Shown here in pieces: positions 61,799 through 64,000 of a stretch of 64,000 nt of DNA. Each line of letters starts with the position of its first letter. Positions within the stretch are counted from its first letter, which is position 1. The translations under genes were made by a program, and so were the position numbers. The notes beneath the pieces were generated by a model. It ran no database searches and was not told where the DNA came from. It was given only the letters and a program-made list of their open reading frames with translations. The stretch is from Lentibacillus sp. Marseille-P4043 (GTDB taxonomy: Bacteria > Bacillota > Bacilli > Bacillales > Amphibacillaceae), in contig NZ_LT984884.1 of NCBI RefSeq assembly GCF_900258515.1, positions 1,680,176 to 1,744,175 of the forward strand. Direction: 5' to 3'.

Positions 61799-62045
61799 GT
61801 CTTTAATCAACAGGAAGTGGAAAAGCTTAACTGATCACGAAAAAATAGCTTTAGAAATTGCTTATGGTGGGGATAAGTTGAAAACAAAACAACTTGCCGA
61901 AGCTTTAGGAAAAAGTCCACAATAGGCACGTAAGATTCTAAAAAATCTTGAAAGCAAAAGGCTAGTTAAAAAAATTGCTACGTCAGAAAGAGATCCAAAC
62001 TTACATTATGTATTAAATAGTGGAGAAGATGAGTCATCCGATTAA
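61799..62045 (+). pseudogene. Winged-helix C-terminal fragment
   Basis: A second frame reads LTDHEKIALEIAYGGDKLKTKQLAEALGKSPQ, then TAG, then ARKILKNLESKRLVKKIA and ends in TAA at 62043. This is a winged-helix tail as found at the end of AlbA_2/ATP-binding or MarR-like proteins. No start or upstream domain remains. Confidence 0.65.
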
Positions 62046-62078
62046 GAACCGTGCAATTTTATGCTTGGTTCTTTTTTA
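62044..62078 (+). terminator. Hairpin terminator
   Basis: AAGAACC / GGTTCTT with a 16-nt loop and T-run, at the end of the winged-helix fragment. Confidence 0.7.
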
Positions 62079-62129
62079 TTTTGTAATAATTAATTAGATT
62101 TAAACTATGGTAATTCAAAACATGGTGTA

Positions 62130-62192
62130 TAGCTTGACCTGAACTAGTAAGAACTTGACACGAATAGGCAAAAGCTTGACGTAAACTTGAGG
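62130..62192. repeat. Short tandem repeat, period about 21 bp
   Basis: AGCTTGACCTGAACTAG, AACTTGACACGAATAGG and AGCTTGACGTAAACTTG follow each other with CTTGAC at a spacing of 21-22 bp. Degenerate minisatellite. Confidence 0.6.
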
Positions 62193-62193
62193 T

Positions 62194-62272
62194 GGGACAT
62201 GGGGACAGGTTAACTGTCCCGGCTGAAATTCCCTAAAATACGGGGTTTTTGACTGGGACAATGAACCTGTCC
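62194..62272. repeat. Palindromic repeat copy 20, split by IS1182
   Basis: Subfamily C left arm and most of the right arm up to AACCTGTCC. The rest (AACCTGTCCCC...) resumes at 63990 after the insertion sequence and runs out of the window. Confidence 0.9.
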
Positions 62273-63989
62273 GAGGCCACTGAAATAGTACCCTTTTTAT
62301 AACGCACATTTCGGGATCTAAGCAGATTTTTTTTGATTTTCTCTATTTTTGTCGGTCCATTTCAAGATAATGGTAATAAAAATAGAATTAGACCCGTTTT
62401 TAGAGGATAGTATCTTCGCTATCCTCTTTAAATTAACTGCTAATGCAGTTAATTTTGCTTGTAATTCCATGCTTCTTAGACCGTACCCCCTGGCACGATC
62501 TAATCCGTGGAAATTCTTCATCTCACCATTTTTCCATTCTTGGCAAGACCTGTTCCGATATTTTTCTTTAAATTCATCCGTCTTTTGCTCTTGGCTGTAT
62601 TCGTAAAATTCAGGGGTGTTTATCCCTATCTCTAAAATTCTACCAACAGTTTTACCCGAGAAGCATTGCTCCCTTAACGGACAATTTCTACAGGTTTCTC
62701 TATCAAAATAATATCGATAGGTTTCCTTTCCATCCTTTCTCTTTTTGTAGACTTTTCTCTCTGTTTTATTCCCCTGAGCACAGAACCATTCATCCGAATC
62801 TTTATTGTAACTGTATAATTCCTCATCAATTTTATAAGCCATCTCACTTACTGGTATGTATGGTTTCGCCCCAACTTCTTTTATTTTATCAAGGATTGGC
62901 TTTTTAAAATATGCTTTGTCACCGTAGACCTCATCTATAACTATTCCGCTTTTTCGTGTTTGTTCTAGTAACTCATTAAACATCGTTCCGTCAACATAGG
63001 CACCATCACGAACATTAACTGCCGTAATGATTCTGTCTTCTGTTGTAATCATAAATTCTGTTTTGTAGCCAAAGAAATGGGATGTTTTACTTTTGTGACC
63101 AACTCTTGCATCTTGGTCTACTAGTGAACGAACGCCTTTTTGTTCCAAAAATTTAGGGTCCTTCAGAATTTCCTTCGCCATGTTTAGCACTTCTTTTGTT
63201 TCTGGTGCACTTTCCACATCTACTGTTTTTTCTACATTCGCGATGGTTTCTTCAAGGTAGGATTTCATTGTTTTCTTGGCTTCTTTATGATCCTCTATTT
63301 CTTTATAGTCTGGTATTTCTTGATTTATCTTTTCAGGTACCTCACCGTTTTCTTTCTCAACGATTTTAAATAGCTTTTTTGCGAGATGCTTCATCACTCT
63401 TTCTACAGTACACTTAAAGGTGTTCGCTTCCGAGTGTGTTGTATCGATGCTTAATCCGGATCCTCCTAAAATGCCTTTTTCAACACTTTGTCCGATGCTT
63501 TCTGTGATGATATCATCGACCGTAAAATTCCCCTCTAATTTCTCTTTGCGGAATTTCGTCAAAAGGCTTGGATGTGGTAAGTCATCTTCTGGGTTAATGC
63601 CTAGAAAATACATGTGGGCAAGGTTCAGTGAAGCCTCTTCTATAATTCGCACATCCGATAAATCATAAAGGTATTGTAGTACTAAAAGTTTTACCATGAA
63701 CTCTGGCTCTTTCGCTGGTCTACCATAATGTTTACAATAGGTTTTTTCGAGTAGTTCGTTGATAAAGCTAAAATCTACCTCATCGCGAAGTATTTTAAGT
63801 ATATGATTTTCAGGAATTTTACTGTATAATACGGAATAGATGCTTAATTGCATATCTTTGTCTTTAAGCATGAAAATACCCCAGGTTTGGTGATGGTTTT
63901 TTTGCAGTTTTATTAAAACAAATTTTTGGGGGGGTTTTTTAGCTTTTATTAAATTATTGAAATTTTAGAGTGGCTTTTTTAGTGGCCTC
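62273..63989 (-). mobile_element. IS1182-family insertion sequence, complete
   Basis: 1717 bp. Terminal inverted repeats GAGGCCACTGAAATAG (left) and GAGGCCACTAAAAAAG (complement of the right end), 14 of 16 identical. AACCTGTCC is present on both sides (62264-62272 and 63990-63998) as a 9-bp target duplication. One intact transposase gene. The target is a palindromic repeat. Confidence 0.88.
62318..63871 (-). CDS. IS1182-family transposase
   Basis: 517 aa, full length. N-terminal DUF772 domain (YCKHYGRPAKEPEFMVKLLVLQYLYDLSDVR), DDE core with D in SIDTTHSEAN, D in VYGDKAYF and a late E, and a C-terminal cysteine cluster CRNCPLREQC, all typical of IS1182. No frameshift or stop, so it may be active. 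GGGGTATTTTC precedes the ATG. Confidence 0.93.
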   Translation of the reverse strand: MLKDKDMQLSIYSVLYSKIPENHILKILRDEVDFSFINELLEKTYCKHYGRPAKEPEFMVKLLVLQYLYDLSDVRIIEEASLNLAHMYFLGINPEDDLPHPSLLTKFRKEKLEGNFTVDDIITESIGQSVEKGILGGSGLSIDTTHSEANTFKCTVERVMKHLAKKLFKIVEKENGEVPEKINQEIPDYKEIEDHKEAKKTMKSYLEETIANVEKTVDVESAPETKEVLNMAKEILKDPKFLEQKGVRSLVDQDARVGHKSKTSHFFGYKTEFMITTEDRIITAVNVRDGAYVDGTMFNELLEQTRKSGIVIDEVYGDKAYFKKPILDKIKEVGAKPYIPVSEMAYKIDEELYSYNKDSDEWFCAQGNKTERKVYKKRKDGKETYRYYFDRETCRNCPLREQCFSGKTVGRILEIGINTPEFYEYSQEQKTDEFKEKYRNRSCQEWKNGEMKNFHGLDRARGYGLRSMELQAKLTALAVNLKRIAKILSSKNGSNSIFITIILKWTDKNRENQKKSA

Positions 63990-64000
63990 AACCTGTCCCC

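Noticed and set aside
1..64000. tRNA or rRNA genes
   Set aside because: No cloverleaf with a GGTTCGANTCC-type arm or rRNA-like block was noticed on reading; a tRNAscan run would be decisive.

Overview
The window comes from a low-GC Firmicute, most likely a Bacillaceae of the Virgibacillus/Oceanobacillus/Lentibacillus kind. This is inferred from B. subtilis-like gene pairs (sigV-rsiV, ydbS-ydbT, a csrA-type gene before hag), AGGAGG-type ribosome binding sites, a SigD promoter, CcpA cre sites, a PyrR attenuator and a lysine riboswitch. No rRNA, tRNA or CRISPR array was recognised. A palindromic element of about 90 bp (arms near TGGGACATGGGGACAGGTT / AACCTGTCCCCATGTCCCA) occurs at about 20 places, usually just after a stop codon, and is the main repeat of the region.

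Layout. 1-2.6 kb: 3' end of an ABC ATPase, a lysine riboswitch with terminator and dapA, a beheaded PTS EIIA remnant and a GNAT gene. 2.7-12 kb: sugar block with manA, a lic/cel operon (PTS IIB-IIC-IIA, GH1 and GH4 6-phospho-beta-glucosidases), a LicR-type PRD regulator and a ROK fructokinase. 12-18 kb: a Na+/H+-type antiporter, an interrupted gene whose tail looks like an SSB C-terminal peptide, a Ca2+/H+ exchanger and the ydbS-ydbT pair. 18-22.9 kb: a GNAT toxin-like gene with a small partner, enclosed by palindromic repeats and followed by two exact-length 432-bp deletion copies of the same unit; then an AtoE transporter and a nonsense-mutated acetyltransferase.

23-36 kb: flagellin island. 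A SigD promoter drives a divergent CsrA-like gene and hag. Glycosyltransferases, a methyltransferase and a TPR-GT4-TupA fusion follow. Next come a decayed flagellin C-terminus joined to a group I intron core, an IS110 remnant, and a second flagellin gene that carries a von Willebrand A domain and is split by one stop codon. 36-43 kb: four tightly packed genes encode three different dynamin-like GTPases and a small acidic protein. This is the best candidate in the window for an undescribed system, possibly related to LeoABC/Eleos. 43-48 kb: insertion-sequence and nuclease debris, an unknown 265-aa protein, a tyrosine recombinase and a DarT-DarG toxin-antitoxin pair.

48-53.7 kb: sigV-rsiV and a polysaccharide deacetylase (lysozyme response), a PyrR-controlled MFS transporter, and a rifampin ADP-ribosyltransferase. 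54-62 kb: a TPR protein, a PD-(D/E)XK-like protein, a DUF433/PIN-like pair, and a MarR-regulated pair of ABC exporters lying between two pieces of a broken paralogue of the PD-(D/E)XK-like gene. 62-64 kb: a complete IS1182-type element inserted inside a copy of the palindromic repeat.

The recurring theme is turnover. Several reading frames are broken by one or two stop codons with conserved sequence continuing beyond (14.2, 22.7, 35.3 and 57.5 kb), and pieces of flagellins, IS110 transposases and nucleases are scattered between intact genes.
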